A stretch of DNA of 64,000 nucleotides, from positions 47,021,286 through 47,085,285 of the forward strand of contig NC_077245.1 of the NCBI RefSeq assembly GCF_947179165.1, given 5' to 3'. This DNA is from Solanum dulcamara. Lineage: Eukaryota > Streptophyta > Magnoliopsida > Solanales > Solanaceae. How positions within the stretch are numbered: position 1 is the stretch's first letter; every line of letters starts with the position of its first letter. Below, piece by piece: positions 11,202 through 19,690 of the stretch. Position numbers and translations under genes: made by a program. The notes beneath the pieces were generated by a model. The model was given only the letters and a program-made list of their open reading frames with translations, had not been told where the DNA came from and ran no database searches.

Positions 11202-13775
11202 CTAATGCAGCCTTGGCTTAGATGTTTGACTGAAGGTGCCTTGGACTTTGGAAGGGGGCCATTGTTGCTGTTCAATGTGCCTGCATAGCAGCAAGTAAAC
11301 AAACAGAGAGTTGTGTTTGTTGGAGCTCCATCTTCTTGTCTTCTCATCAATGAGAGCAGTCAAGGAGTCCCAAAGGACTTGGATGAAAGGGGGCTGCTGC
11401 AGGTGTTGGATGAATACAGCAGGTATGCATGGATAGTTGGTGGGATTAGGAAAGGTCCTTGCAGTAGTGGCTGTTATGTCCCTTTGTCTGTGACTTTGTT
11501 TACCTGCATAGACAAGCAAACAAAGAACCAAACAAGTATGATAGTAGTGGGGGTTGTTGCAAACCTGTAGGCTGCTTCTTGTTGCCTCCAATGGAGAGAT
11601 GAGCAGCTCCTTTGAAGGTATCTTATGTGCCTGCACATAACAATTAAGAAAGCAAGGAGGTTCAAGATTTTTGGGATGCAATGGGGCTGCTGCAGGTGTT
11701 GCAGGGATGGAATATGTATGGGTGTAGGGCTGGTGTGTTGGTGAGGTCCTCTCTTGGAATGCTGTAGTCTCTATGTTGATGCATTTCATTTGCCCAGGTT
11801 CCCCAGCAGTTGTTGTACCTGCACAAAAAACATCACAGAAAGACAAATATCCAACCAGACAGGGGCCTTGTGCAGGGGGCTTTCTATTTGATTTGATGGT
11901 TGTATCTGTGTTGTCTTTTCTGTAGTTGTTGTTAGTGCATGTTGATGAGTCAATCCAGCAACCTGCAACAATACAACAAACAACCAAAGGCAAAAAGGAA
12001 CTTGCACCAGTTAGCAAATAGGAAAGGACCTCCAAGAGAGCTTTGGGTTTCAACGTCGCTCGACTAACGTCTCCAATTATCCGATTGAGTTGAAACTTCT
12101 TGGGGTATACACAAACAGCCCTTTCTTTAGTTCTGCAAGATTTGGAAGCTTTTTGCACAAGCTGGAAAAAAGGCACCCTCTTTAGGCCTAAGGCAGCTGA
12201 CTTTTTCAAGGTCGCTCGCCTAACGTCTCCAATTGTCCGTTTGTGTTGAAACTTCTTGGACCTTGTCAAAATAATATATACTGCACTCCCACAAAGTTTG
12301 GATGCCTTGGTGTAGGTCCTCAGGTTGCAAAACACCCTGCACATCTGACCCTGCTGTATTTTGGTCATAGTCTGCTGTAGGTTCTTGGTTATCACCATGT
12401 TCTGTTGTATATTGCTGTAGGGGATGTAGCTCTGGTGTTTAAGAGATGGTGCCTTGCAGTTTGGAATGTTCCATTTCTGATGTATTATGTGCCTGCACAC
12501 CAAGAAATAACCACACAAGGAATTCCAAGTATCTTGGATATAATTGGGCTGATGCAAGTAATAAAGGGTGGAATCTGGCATGTTTGAATTGTTGTTGGGG
12601 GCTGGTGAGTCTCTTGCATGTCTAGCATTTGTCTCCCTTTGTTTGGATATCTGTGGACCTGTACAAACAAGTAGCCAAAGACCCACACAAATGTGGGGGA
12701 AATATAGGCTGCTGCAAACCTGTAGCCAGCTAGTGGAATTGTTCAGTTGTATGTTGTTGCAAGCTATCTTCAGGAGGAGATCATTACTCATGATCAGCTC
12801 CTTAGGGTACCTGCACCTACATACAAAAACAAAGACAAAGCAAAGAAAAGAAAAGACCTCAAACAGTTCTTTGGAGCTAGTTAGCTTTAAATCGGTTAAT
12901 TTTTTCAAAGTCGCTCGACTAACGTCTCCAATTATCCGATTGAGGTGAAAATTCTTAGGATTTGCAATTACCATATTTGCTGTGTTCCTGCAACATTTGG
13001 AGGTCTTTTGGACAAGATAGAAGCTCCAAATTGTGAAGTGCACCATTGGGAGGCTTAAGTCGACTAACATTTTCAAGGTCGCTCGACTAACGTCTCCAAT
13101 TATCCGTTGGAGATGAAACTTCTTTGGTTGTGCAAATATAGTATTTTCTGTATCCCTGCAAAGTTTGGAGGTCATTTGGACAAGTTGGAAGCTCCAAGTT
13201 GTGAAGTGCTCCATTTGGGGACTTAAGTCGGTTGACTTTTTCAAGGTCGCTCGACTAACGTCTCCAATTATCCGTTTGAGCTGAGACTTCTTGGGCTTTT
13301 CCCCTATTATATTTGCTGTGATCCTGTGCAATATGGATTCCTTTTGATGTTGCATGGTGCTTTTGTTTGTTGTTGCAGTTGTGGCATGTGCAGGAATTCT
13401 GAGTGCCTGACCTTTGTTGTTGTTGTTGAATTGCTTGTTTGTGCAGGTGTTGTATGACTGCTGAGTCTCTAAGGCAAGTCCAACCTTGGAACAGCTGTGG
13501 TAAATTTCCAGTATACACCTGACTGGCCCTCCACTAGTTGGATGATATGGTGCCTGTGTATTTATACCTACAAGGCCAAAAAGGAGAAAGACAAAGAAGA
13601 AAGGTTCTATTCTAATCCTAACCTGTAAAATAAGATTGGTTATTTTAAGAAGGCATAAGCCAAGGGAGGTATTCCCTTTTACCATGGTCCTAACTATAGA
13701 ACCTTCAAATTGATTATTACTATGCATAGCAATAAGTAATTTGAATAGTAAGTTGGACCAAGGAGGCTGACAAGG
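11202..13775 (-). CDS. Uncharacterised 857-codon open frame downstream of LINE ORF2
   Basis: The frame is open from 13775 (first ATG 13727, 841 codons) to 11202. It is in the same frame as the ORF2 tail, separated from it by one TGA at 13776-13778. I do not recognise the product. It contains five copies of a module with core RIIGDVSRATLKK, usually preceded by PKK(F/S), with nucleotide copies starting near 12055, 12211, 12910, 13078 and 13246. All spacings are multiples of three (156, 699, 168, 168). A second repeated module pairs a hydrophobic stretch (CVGLWLLVCTG, CLVLCLLVYAG, SLFVYLLLCRHI) with a Gln/Asn/Pro-rich tract. Several hydrophobic stretches could be membrane segments or just T-rich DNA. 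It may be a third LINE protein, or a repeat array that happens to lack stops; expression is unknown. Confidence 0.4.
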   Translation of the reverse strand, partial: PCQPPWSNLLFKLLIAMHSNNQFEGSIVRTMVKGNTSLGLCLLKITNLILQVRIRIEPFFFVFLLFGLVGINTQAPYHPTSGGPVRCILEIYHSCSKVGLALETQQSYNTCTNKQFNNNNKGQALRIPAHATTATTNKSTMQHQKESILHRITANIIGEKPKKSQLKRIIGDVSRATLKKSTDLSPQMEHFTTWSFQLVQMTSKLCRDTENTIFAQPKKFHLQRIIGDVSRATLKMLVDLSLPMVHFTIWSFYLVQKTSKCCRNTANMVIANPKNFHLNRIIGDVSRATLKKLTDLKLTSSKELFEVFSFLCFVFVFVCRCRYPKELIMSNDLLLKIACNNIQLNNSTSWLQVCSSLYFPHICVGLWLLVCTGPQISKQRETNARHARDSPAPNNNSNMPDSTLYYLHQPNYIQDTWNSLCGYFLVCRHIIHQKWNIPNCKAPSLKHQSYIPYSNIQQNMVITKNLQQTMTKIQQGQMCRVFCNLRTYTKASKLCGSAVYIILTRSKKFQHKRTIGDVRRATLKKSAALGLKRVPFFQLVQKASKSCRTKERAVCVYPKKFQLNRIIGDVSRATLKPKALLEVLSYLLTGASSFLPLVVCCIVAGCWIDSSTCTNNNYRKDNTDTTIKSNRKPPAQGPCLVGYLSFCDVFCAGTTTAGEPGQMKCINIETTAFQERTSPTHQPYTHTYSIPATPAAAPLHPKNLEPPCFLNCYVQAHKIPSKELLISPLEATRSSLQVCNNPHYYHTCLVLCLLVYAGKQSHRQRDITATTARTFPNPTNYPCIPAVFIQHLQQPPFIQVLWDSLTALIDEKTRRWSSNKHNSLFVYLLLCRHIEQQQWPPSKVQGTFSQTSKPRLH
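12040..13300 (-). repeat. Diverged module repeats in LINE L (RIIGDVSRA core)
   Basis: Five copies of a block containing plus-strand TCGCTCGACTAACGTCTCC begin near 12055, 12211, 12910, 13078 and 13246. About 28-30 bases are almost invariant; flanks are similar but clearly diverged. The last two steps are both 168 bp. All copies read in one frame of the 857-codon open frame. Confidence 0.8.
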
Positions 13776-15362
13776 TCATGGTGGCTTCTTGATTCTCTTA
13801 AGCCTTCTTCTTCTGAAGTTGGCCATTTCCAGTTTGTCAAGCTCAAAGTAAGCTCTTGCCTCTTTGGGAAGCTCTTGTTTATTGAGATATATCTGTGGAG
13901 TAGTGCATTTGTGGCTATGTTTGGACAAAACATCAGCTGTAAAATTGGCTTCTCTGTAAGTGTGGTTGCATTTGAAAACCTGGAATTGATGACTGATGTC
14001 CTGCAGTTGTTGGAGTTGTGTTCTGACAGTCCATGGTGGTTGAGCTAGGTGTTTTATCCATCTGATTACTAGCTCAGAGTCCACTTCAAGGATCACTTTA
14101 GTATATCCTAATTGGAGACACCAAGTCAAACCAAAAATGGCTGCCAATATTTCAGATTGGTTGTTTGTACCTTCTCCAAAAGGGGTTGAGAAAGCAAAGA
14201 GAAGATCTCCTTGATTGTTCCTTAGCAATCCTCCCCCTCCTATTTTTCCAGGGTTGTGAAGTGCACTACCATCAGTGTTCAGCTTCACCATGTGAGCTGA
14301 AGGTTTCCTCCAGTAGACAGTACTAACATTAACTTCATTAGTACATTTTTCCACAAGAAGGACCAGTTCCTTCCATCTATTTGGCCAGCTGATATAGGAG
14401 TAGGTAGTGCTTAGAAGGTTGAAGTTATCCTTGAAGACTGAGTAGATCACTCTTGTAATATTGGACTGCTTCCCTCCATATTTGATGGCACATCTATTTT
14501 TCCATAGGTTCCAACATATGAAGATTGGAGTTGCTTGTAGGATAAGTTTATGGACCTCATTACTGTAATTACTGGACCACCACCTCATCATCAGGTTTCT
14601 AAGGGGTGTGTATTCTTTACTAATACCCAAAGAATCAGAAAATACACTCCAAACCTTCCTGGCAAAGTTTCCAGAAACAAATATATGGTCAATGGTATCC
14701 AAACCAGCTCTATGGCAACAGTAACATTGGGCTGGGGCTTCTCCAAAGCTGATAAGTTTTTCATTAGTAGGTAGTTTCCCTCTAAGTGCTCTCCAGAGTA
14801 GGAAGGAACACTTAAAAGGAATGTATTTGTGCCATGTTTGAGAGTTAATTCTTGTCTTACTCCTTTTGTCCCTGATAAGTTCCCAGGCAGAAGAACAACT
14901 AAATTCCCCACTGCTATTAGGCTTCCAAGAGGCCTGATCAAGTTTGTGGGGCTGATAGTTGATGTTACTTGCCAGGATGGTAGGTACAAACTGAGGAGGT
15001 GCTTTCTGAGAGACCAGTTCTGCATTCCATTGACCATCAATCATGAAAGAAGACACCTTAGTATTGTTCTGTCTACTACTGGCTGACCTGAAATTAGCTA
15101 AGGGGCCAACTCCCAACCAATTATCCCACCAAAAGAGGCAAGAACCAGATTGTATCTGCCATTGGATATGAGGCTCAACATTGTGCTTGTTCTTCATGAG
15201 GTGCTTCCATATCAGAGACTGTCCTGTGTGCCATTTTTTGGTTATAGGATTTGACCTCTGACAGTACTTAGCTTTGAGGAACTCACTCCATAAGGAATTC
15301 TTAGTTCTGAATATCCACCATTGTTTGTATTGGAACATCCCTTCTGTCAACATGCATTGCAT
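13776..15362 (-). CDS. LINE ORF2 C-terminal part: zinc-binding region and RNase H
   Basis: An open frame of 528 codons. The start resembles the post-RT region of plant LINE polyproteins (YKQWWIFRTKNSLWSEF). Residues about 190-250 form the zf-RVT region (FLLWRALRGKLPTNEKL, CYCC, DTIDHIF). The end is a plant-type RNase H (RVT_3): NTDGSALHNPGK, NNQSEILAA, LEVDSELV and ANFTADVLSKH supply the expected Asp-Glu-Asp-Asp catalytic residues. Upstream endonuclease and reverse transcriptase are missing. The first ATG (15362) overlaps the end of ORF1 in another frame, so the deletion joined ORF1 almost directly to this tail near 15325-15335. It could not copy itself; use in trans by a full-length relative is possible (inference). 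Confidence 0.8.
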   Translation of the reverse strand: MQCMLTEGMFQYKQWWIFRTKNSLWSEFLKAKYCQRSNPITKKWHTGQSLIWKHLMKNKHNVEPHIQWQIQSGSCLFWWDNWLGVGPLANFRSASSRQNNTKVSSFMIDGQWNAELVSQKAPPQFVPTILASNINYQPHKLDQASWKPNSSGEFSCSSAWELIRDKRSKTRINSQTWHKYIPFKCSFLLWRALRGKLPTNEKLISFGEAPAQCYCCHRAGLDTIDHIFVSGNFARKVWSVFSDSLGISKEYTPLRNLMMRWWSSNYSNEVHKLILQATPIFICWNLWKNRCAIKYGGKQSNITRVIYSVFKDNFNLLSTTYSYISWPNRWKELVLLVEKCTNEVNVSTVYWRKPSAHMVKLNTDGSALHNPGKIGGGGLLRNNQGDLLFAFSTPFGEGTNNQSEILAAIFGLTWCLQLGYTKVILEVDSELVIRWIKHLAQPPWTVRTQLQQLQDISHQFQVFKCNHTYREANFTADVLSKHSHKCTTPQIYLNKQELPKEARAYFELDKLEMANFRRRRLKRIKKPP

Positions 15363-16860
15363 TGTCCTTCAAGCTAATATCTGCTCTTTCCTCCAAGGAT
15401 TCCTTTGAGTTAACAGGTGCAACTTCTTCCAAGATTTGCAGATTTGTAGGCTGAGTAGGAGTTGTAATGTTGCCCATTTCTAGATTGAAAATGGGAGAAA
15501 CTGCAGGTCCCAGTTCATGCAACTCTGTTGCCCTATTTTGCACATTCTTTTCGTTTATTTTAGCAGCGGAAAAAATATATGAAGTGGTAGCAGGAGTTCT
15601 AGAGTCACTCCTAGGGTCAACCATACTGTTCTCATGCAAAACATGAGACATAACCCCCCCTCTGGGTACCCCTTCCTGCAAGTTAGTTGGCTTCTCCTGA
15701 AACCCACCATCCTCACCTCCATTAACTACTTCAGCAGCAACAGTTAAAACATTCAATACATTAAGACTACAGGGGGAGCCATGGGGGATTGGGAGCATTG
15801 AGTCAATACCTGATCGATGCTCGCTTTGTACGGTTTGAATTGCGCTGGTCGTAGTGACAGTATTACCATCAATACCTGTAGTTCTGAGTTGAGTGGGTTT
15901 ATATACCTGTTGAGTGTTACCTTGTATCTTTTGGGTGTTTTGTACGGTTTGGGTCTTCCCTTTGAATTTTCTTCTCTTTTGGGTTTGCCATTGGTTGTTT
16001 GGGACTTGATTCCTGTTCTGATTATTTGAGTGTTCCTGTATTTTGTTTCTTCCTCCTTGAGTTGTGGTGGTTGTTTCTTGTATCGGTACCTGTTGTCTGA
16101 CACTTACAACATTAGTTAAAACAGTTGGAGAAGAGATCATACCTGTGTTTTTTGTCGACTCATCTTTCTTTGGCTCTTCTTCCTTGTTTTTGGCCTTATT
16201 GCGTTCTGCATCTCTTCTGCTGACTGGGCAGGCTAGAGGAGTATGAACCTGGTGTTTACAATAAGTACAATAAAGTGGTATATCTTCATATTCGATATCC
16301 TGCCATCTACCTTCCCTATTTGGGTCATCATTTTCATCAAAGCCAATCCACACACTTTGGATTCTAGGCTTGGTGATGTCCATTTGGACTTTTACTTTCG
16401 CTACGCTACCCCTCGTCTTTTGCATGAAGGCCATGTCTAAGTGCAATACTTGTCCCACGTCCTCCAGCAAAATCGTAACAAATTCTTTGTGGAAACAATG
16501 CCATGGGAGCTCCGGGAGTATGACCCATACAGGGAGAATGGGGGTTTCATAGTTTGGATCAAAGGTAGGAGTCCAAACTTGAAATCTCATAAAGACACCT
16601 TCAATGTACATGCGCTTGCTATCTAAGACAGTAGCTCTATCGTGTTCGTTATCCAGGTCAATATATATATGTCTAGAGTTAAAATGCGTAATCTTGACTT
16701 TGCCTCGGAGTTCTGTTTGGGCAATGAATTTCTTTCGAATGACCTCCATCTTGGGCATTGGGCTATAGAACTTGCCTATGAGGGTGTACTTACATGATTC
16801 TGCCATTTTAATCATGTAGTCCTCTCTCTTAAACATAATAGCAGGACAGCCTTGTTTCAT
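15301..16860 (-). CDS. LINE ORF1: DUF4283-like RNA-binding protein with CCHC knuckle
   Basis: An open frame of 519 codons from the ATG at 16860. Residues about 15-170 match the DUF4283 pattern of plant LINE ORF1 (YTLIGKFYSP, FNSRHIYIDL, PVWVILPELPWHCF). A zinc knuckle follows at about residue 205: CTYCKHQVHTPLAC, that is CX2CX4HX4C. The C-terminal half is polar, low in complexity and rich in Gln, Thr and Asn. ORF1 proteins bind element RNA in the ribonucleoprotein used for target-primed reverse transcription. No in-frame stop or frameshift is visible. The last codons were probably altered by the deletion that removed the EN/RT core. Confidence 0.8.
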   Translation of the reverse strand: MKQGCPAIMFKREDYMIKMAESCKYTLIGKFYSPMPKMEVIRKKFIAQTELRGKVKITHFNSRHIYIDLDNEHDRATVLDSKRMYIEGVFMRFQVWTPTFDPNYETPILPVWVILPELPWHCFHKEFVTILLEDVGQVLHLDMAFMQKTRGSVAKVKVQMDITKPRIQSVWIGFDENDDPNREGRWQDIEYEDIPLYCTYCKHQVHTPLACPVSRRDAERNKAKNKEEEPKKDESTKNTGMISSPTVLTNVVSVRQQVPIQETTTTTQGGRNKIQEHSNNQNRNQVPNNQWQTQKRRKFKGKTQTVQNTQKIQGNTQQVYKPTQLRTTGIDGNTVTTTSAIQTVQSEHRSGIDSMLPIPHGSPCSLNVLNVLTVAAEVVNGGEDGGFQEKPTNLQEGVPRGGVMSHVLHENSMVDPRSDSRTPATTSYIFSAAKINEKNVQNRATELHELGPAVSPIFNLEMGNITTPTQPTNLQILEEVAPVNSKESLEERADISLKDNAMHVDRRDVPIQTMVDIQN

Positions 16861-16960
16861 TACTCTTTTTGGGGTTGTAAGGTCAATTTTGGGCTTGGGT
16901 AGGATACATTTAGGATAAAAGTGACTAATTTTCTACTCCAAATACTACTTTGGCTTAGCT

Positions 16961-18167
16961 ACTTATTTTCAACCCTCCAAATTCTTGTTGTTTCCTTATT
17001 TCCTTATTCTTCCTTCTGAGTGTGGTTTTCACTTTTGTTCAATCTTTTTCTTTCTTTACGACTCACTTTTGCACTTATTTTATATTTTCACTTGTGGCCA
17101 CAACCTATGCCTTTCTTATTTTTTCTTCCCACGATCCTTTTCATACCCTACTTTTTCTGCTTTCCTTATGGTACCCACCTTCAACTTAGGCTTTTGGCCT
17201 AAGGTGAAGTACATAATCACCTATGAGGGACCAGGACCAAGATAAAGGTTCACAAAACTAATTTTTCTTATGTTAGCCACCCTCAACTTAGGCTTTTGGA
17301 TTGAGTTAAGGTACACATTGTCCTTGGAGGGACCTGGGCCAAAATAAATATTCACAAACACTAAGGGAAGGTGAATTGTGTTTAATCAAAGAAAATGTCT
17401 ATTTAAAGCTCAAACTTTGGTTCAAAGGGTAAAATTTCATTTAGTTATTTAATTTTAGGCTAAGTGACTCATTATCAACGAAGGCCTATGATACTGTTCT
17501 AATCCAGCTATCCAATTGTTTTAGTGAGACTAACCAGTCAAGTTTTAGCTTACAAATACATCAATCAAACTGTACAATTTTAGGTCACACACCTTGCACT
17601 AATCTTATGCTATTTAGTACTAATCAATAGTGTCATAACCAAAAAATCACCATGTATAATGTCACAAAGATCCTAGAAAATTAGTTATCACATTCAGATG
17701 CAATCACATAGTTTTTCAAAAAAAAATAAAAATGGTCATTTTTTCACTTTCACGAGCTAAGAAAAACTTCTATAGGTATTCATATTCACACAAACAACCT
17801 AACCATGCCAGTTCTACTAGAAAATACACCTTGAGAGAAAAAAAAACATGGCAAAAAAAATCTCCAAAGAGTTTCAGGATTCCCACTCCCCACTAAAATT
17901 TGTGCATTGTCCCCAATGCACTCAAAAACTCCAAAGTCGAAAACAAGGGAAGTGATTATACCTGCGATGTCGTAGGCATCAGTAGTAGGTTATCTAACTA
18001 CTCAAACTTCATCAATTATCCATATGGGTTGGCTCCCATGAAGTGCCTAATTTAGTGTCATAGCACAACATCCTCAAACTGCACTATTTCTCCATTCTTG
18101 GATTTTGAATAAGTAGTGCACCACTATTCTTTTGATTCACCATGGCTGACAATTTCCCCATTTTTTG
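16961..18167 (-). other. Element H internal non-coding region
   Basis: Non-coding, pyrimidine-rich on the plus strand, with no supported gene. It holds a tandem duplication at 17166-17355 (see separate entry) and a segment near 17885-17945 ('ccccactaaaatttgtgc..') of the kind found between gag and the 3' LTR in gag-only elements, recognised from memory. Short open frames at 16985-17245 are not conserved. Confidence 0.45.
17166..17355. repeat. Diverged tandem duplication, about 104-bp period
   Basis: The block 'caacttaggcttttgg' starts at about 17181 and again at about 17285. It is followed both times by related sequence (aaggt..gta, then gagggacc.gg.ccaa.ata, then ttcacaaa). Two copies, clearly diverged. 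Confidence 0.7.
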
Positions 18168-19352
18168 CTACAACTGCTTGATAGAGGTTGAGTATGACTC
18201 TACCAGTTGGGTCATTTTGGACATATCGCCTTTTACCTCCTTGACTACAGATTTTGTATATTTTGTCTTTTGCAGCACTTTAGTCAAGATCTTCTCCATC
18301 CTTGAGTTTCTTGTTCCACCTCTATCTCTATTTTCAAGATGCACATAAAGGCTGCTCCGATCAATTTTGTATTGAACTTTGTTATGCCAGTTACCTTGAT
18401 TGCGGTGGTCAGCTCTATCATAGCATCTATCCATTTGAATGTTCCGACCTTGGTTCCTAGAATTATACATTCAAAAAAAAAACCTTGGTTGTTTATGTAC
18501 TTAGCCTCTTCATCACCGGGTAGGTCTTCATAAGAATTTTCAGCATCCATAGCATTTACCTTTTATATCCCACCACCTAGCAGTCATTTGTTCAGCAAGT
18601 CCATCAGAGTCCACATATGAGCCATGTCTTGATCACATTCCTATTTTCTCATTTTCTGCTTTGCTGACATCTCAAATGGGAAGGAAAAATCTCCTGTATC
18701 ATTGTCTCTAGTATACTAGGATCGGTTAATTTTCCTAGATGATCCAAAATTGTTGTGGCTTCCTAAAATGACATGTCCATAAATTATCCTTCACAAGCTG
18801 CATCTATGACTGACTTGGTCACAAAATTGCAAGACATGTAAAAAACTCCTACAAATTCTCGTGAAACAGGTTATGGTTTGGAAACTGCTTCAGGTTCTAC
18901 CTAAATCTCTCACAAGTCTCATGCACTGCTTAAGTACGTACTTGCATGTGAGAACCAAACAAGTCCTTGATTTTCACCTTATTAGATGGTTGGAAAAATC
19001 TCTCAAGAAATTCTTCCCTTAGCTCCCTCCCAGTTATGATTTATTCATGTGGAAGTTAGTTCAACCACTTTAATTCTCCCCAAGACAGAGGTAATGAAAA
19101 CAGACACAGTTGTACGACTGACTGGCTAACCCTAGTGATTTCAGTTGACTTGCAGGTGGTGATAAAGTTTATCAAGTATTGGTTGGCATCACCACTGGCT
19201 TCTCCACTATATGATCCTTTTAGGTTTAATATTTGTACCACGGTGCTAGTGATAGTGAACTTAATACCTTGAGGTAGTGGTGGGAGGACTATAGCTCGAA
19301 TAACTCCTGAACCATTTGTATCAACATCATTATCAACTAGGTTAAAGTTCAC
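18168..19352 (-). pseudogene. Element H gag remnant
   Basis: Minus-strand translation near 19020-18900 gives REEFLERFFQPSNKVKIKD followed by a Met-Gln-Val-Arg segment, a stop and AVHETCERF. This is the classic Retrotrans_gag core. A later piece (18168-18470) ends TQLVESYSTSIKQL after a Lys-rich stretch and is a familiar Gag C-terminal pattern in plant Athila-like elements. Several stops and frameshifts break the gene. No zinc knuckle, protease or RT follows, which supports a gag-only element. Confidence 0.7.
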
Positions 19353-19669
19353 AAGTCGCTGATCTCTGCCCTCAATGCTCTATAGAGTTCATCCCTATTG
19401 TCAGCCTCATCCCTTCCCTATTTTCAGCCGCATCCCTAAATTGTTTTTCAGCAAGCTCTCTCAACCTTTGCCTCTCGCACTATTGCACATTCATCTATCG
19501 AATGAAATTTTAGGTTTCGGATTGCAGGGAAGGAGTGGTTCACCCGTATTGAGAGTGTTTTACTTGCACTATTTGTTCCCTTCAAGTAAAAAACAAGAAA
19601 TCAAAAGTAAAAATAGGAAATAGAACTACAAATTGAACTAGCAACTAATAGACTATTTCGAAGCCTTAT

Positions 19670-19687
19670 TCCCCGAAAACGATGCCA
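19670..19687 (-). other. Primer-binding site of element H (tRNA-Asp type)
   Basis: The plus strand reads TCCCCGAAAACGATGCCA, three bases before the LTR. The 3' end of plant tRNA-Asp, as I recall it, is TCCCCGGCAACGGCGCCA, 14 of 18 positions identical. The position, spacing and the AAA spacer on the minus strand fit Athila/Tat-type elements. Confidence 0.75.
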
Positions 19688-19690
19688 TTT

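Larger units (their letters stand above)
10486..16960 (-). mobile_element. LINE L: plant L1-type non-LTR retrotransposon, EN/RT core deleted
   Basis: Read on the minus strand it has a short 5' region, an ORF1 with DUF4283-like and CCHC domains (15301-16860), an ORF2 tail with zinc-binding and RNase H regions (13776-15362), a long repetitive open frame (11202-13775) and a poly(A) tail seen as plus-strand T at 10486-10512. The apurinic endonuclease and reverse-transcriptase core that should lie between ORF1 and the ORF2 tail is absent. No target duplication could be identified, so the 5' edge (somewhere about 16900-17050) is approximate. All its frames are open although the host element H is decayed, so L arrived much later than H. 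Confidence 0.8.

Noticed and set aside
11202..13727. The long repetitive frame as a Gag or Pol of element H
   Set aside because: No capsid, protease, RT or integrase motif appears. It lies within the LINE, in frame with its ORF2 tail and upstream of the LINE poly(A) tail.
10440..17100. Target-site duplication of LINE L
   Set aside because: I compared the bases left of the poly(T) run (aactattgaataacc) with the region 16860-17200 and found no convincing match, so none is reported.
19670..19687. Possible tRNA gene (tRNA-Asp-like sequence)
   Set aside because: Only the last 18 bases of a tRNA are matched, next to an LTR. It is a primer-binding site, not a tRNA gene. The same applies to the tRNA-Met-like sites at 5352 and 38474.
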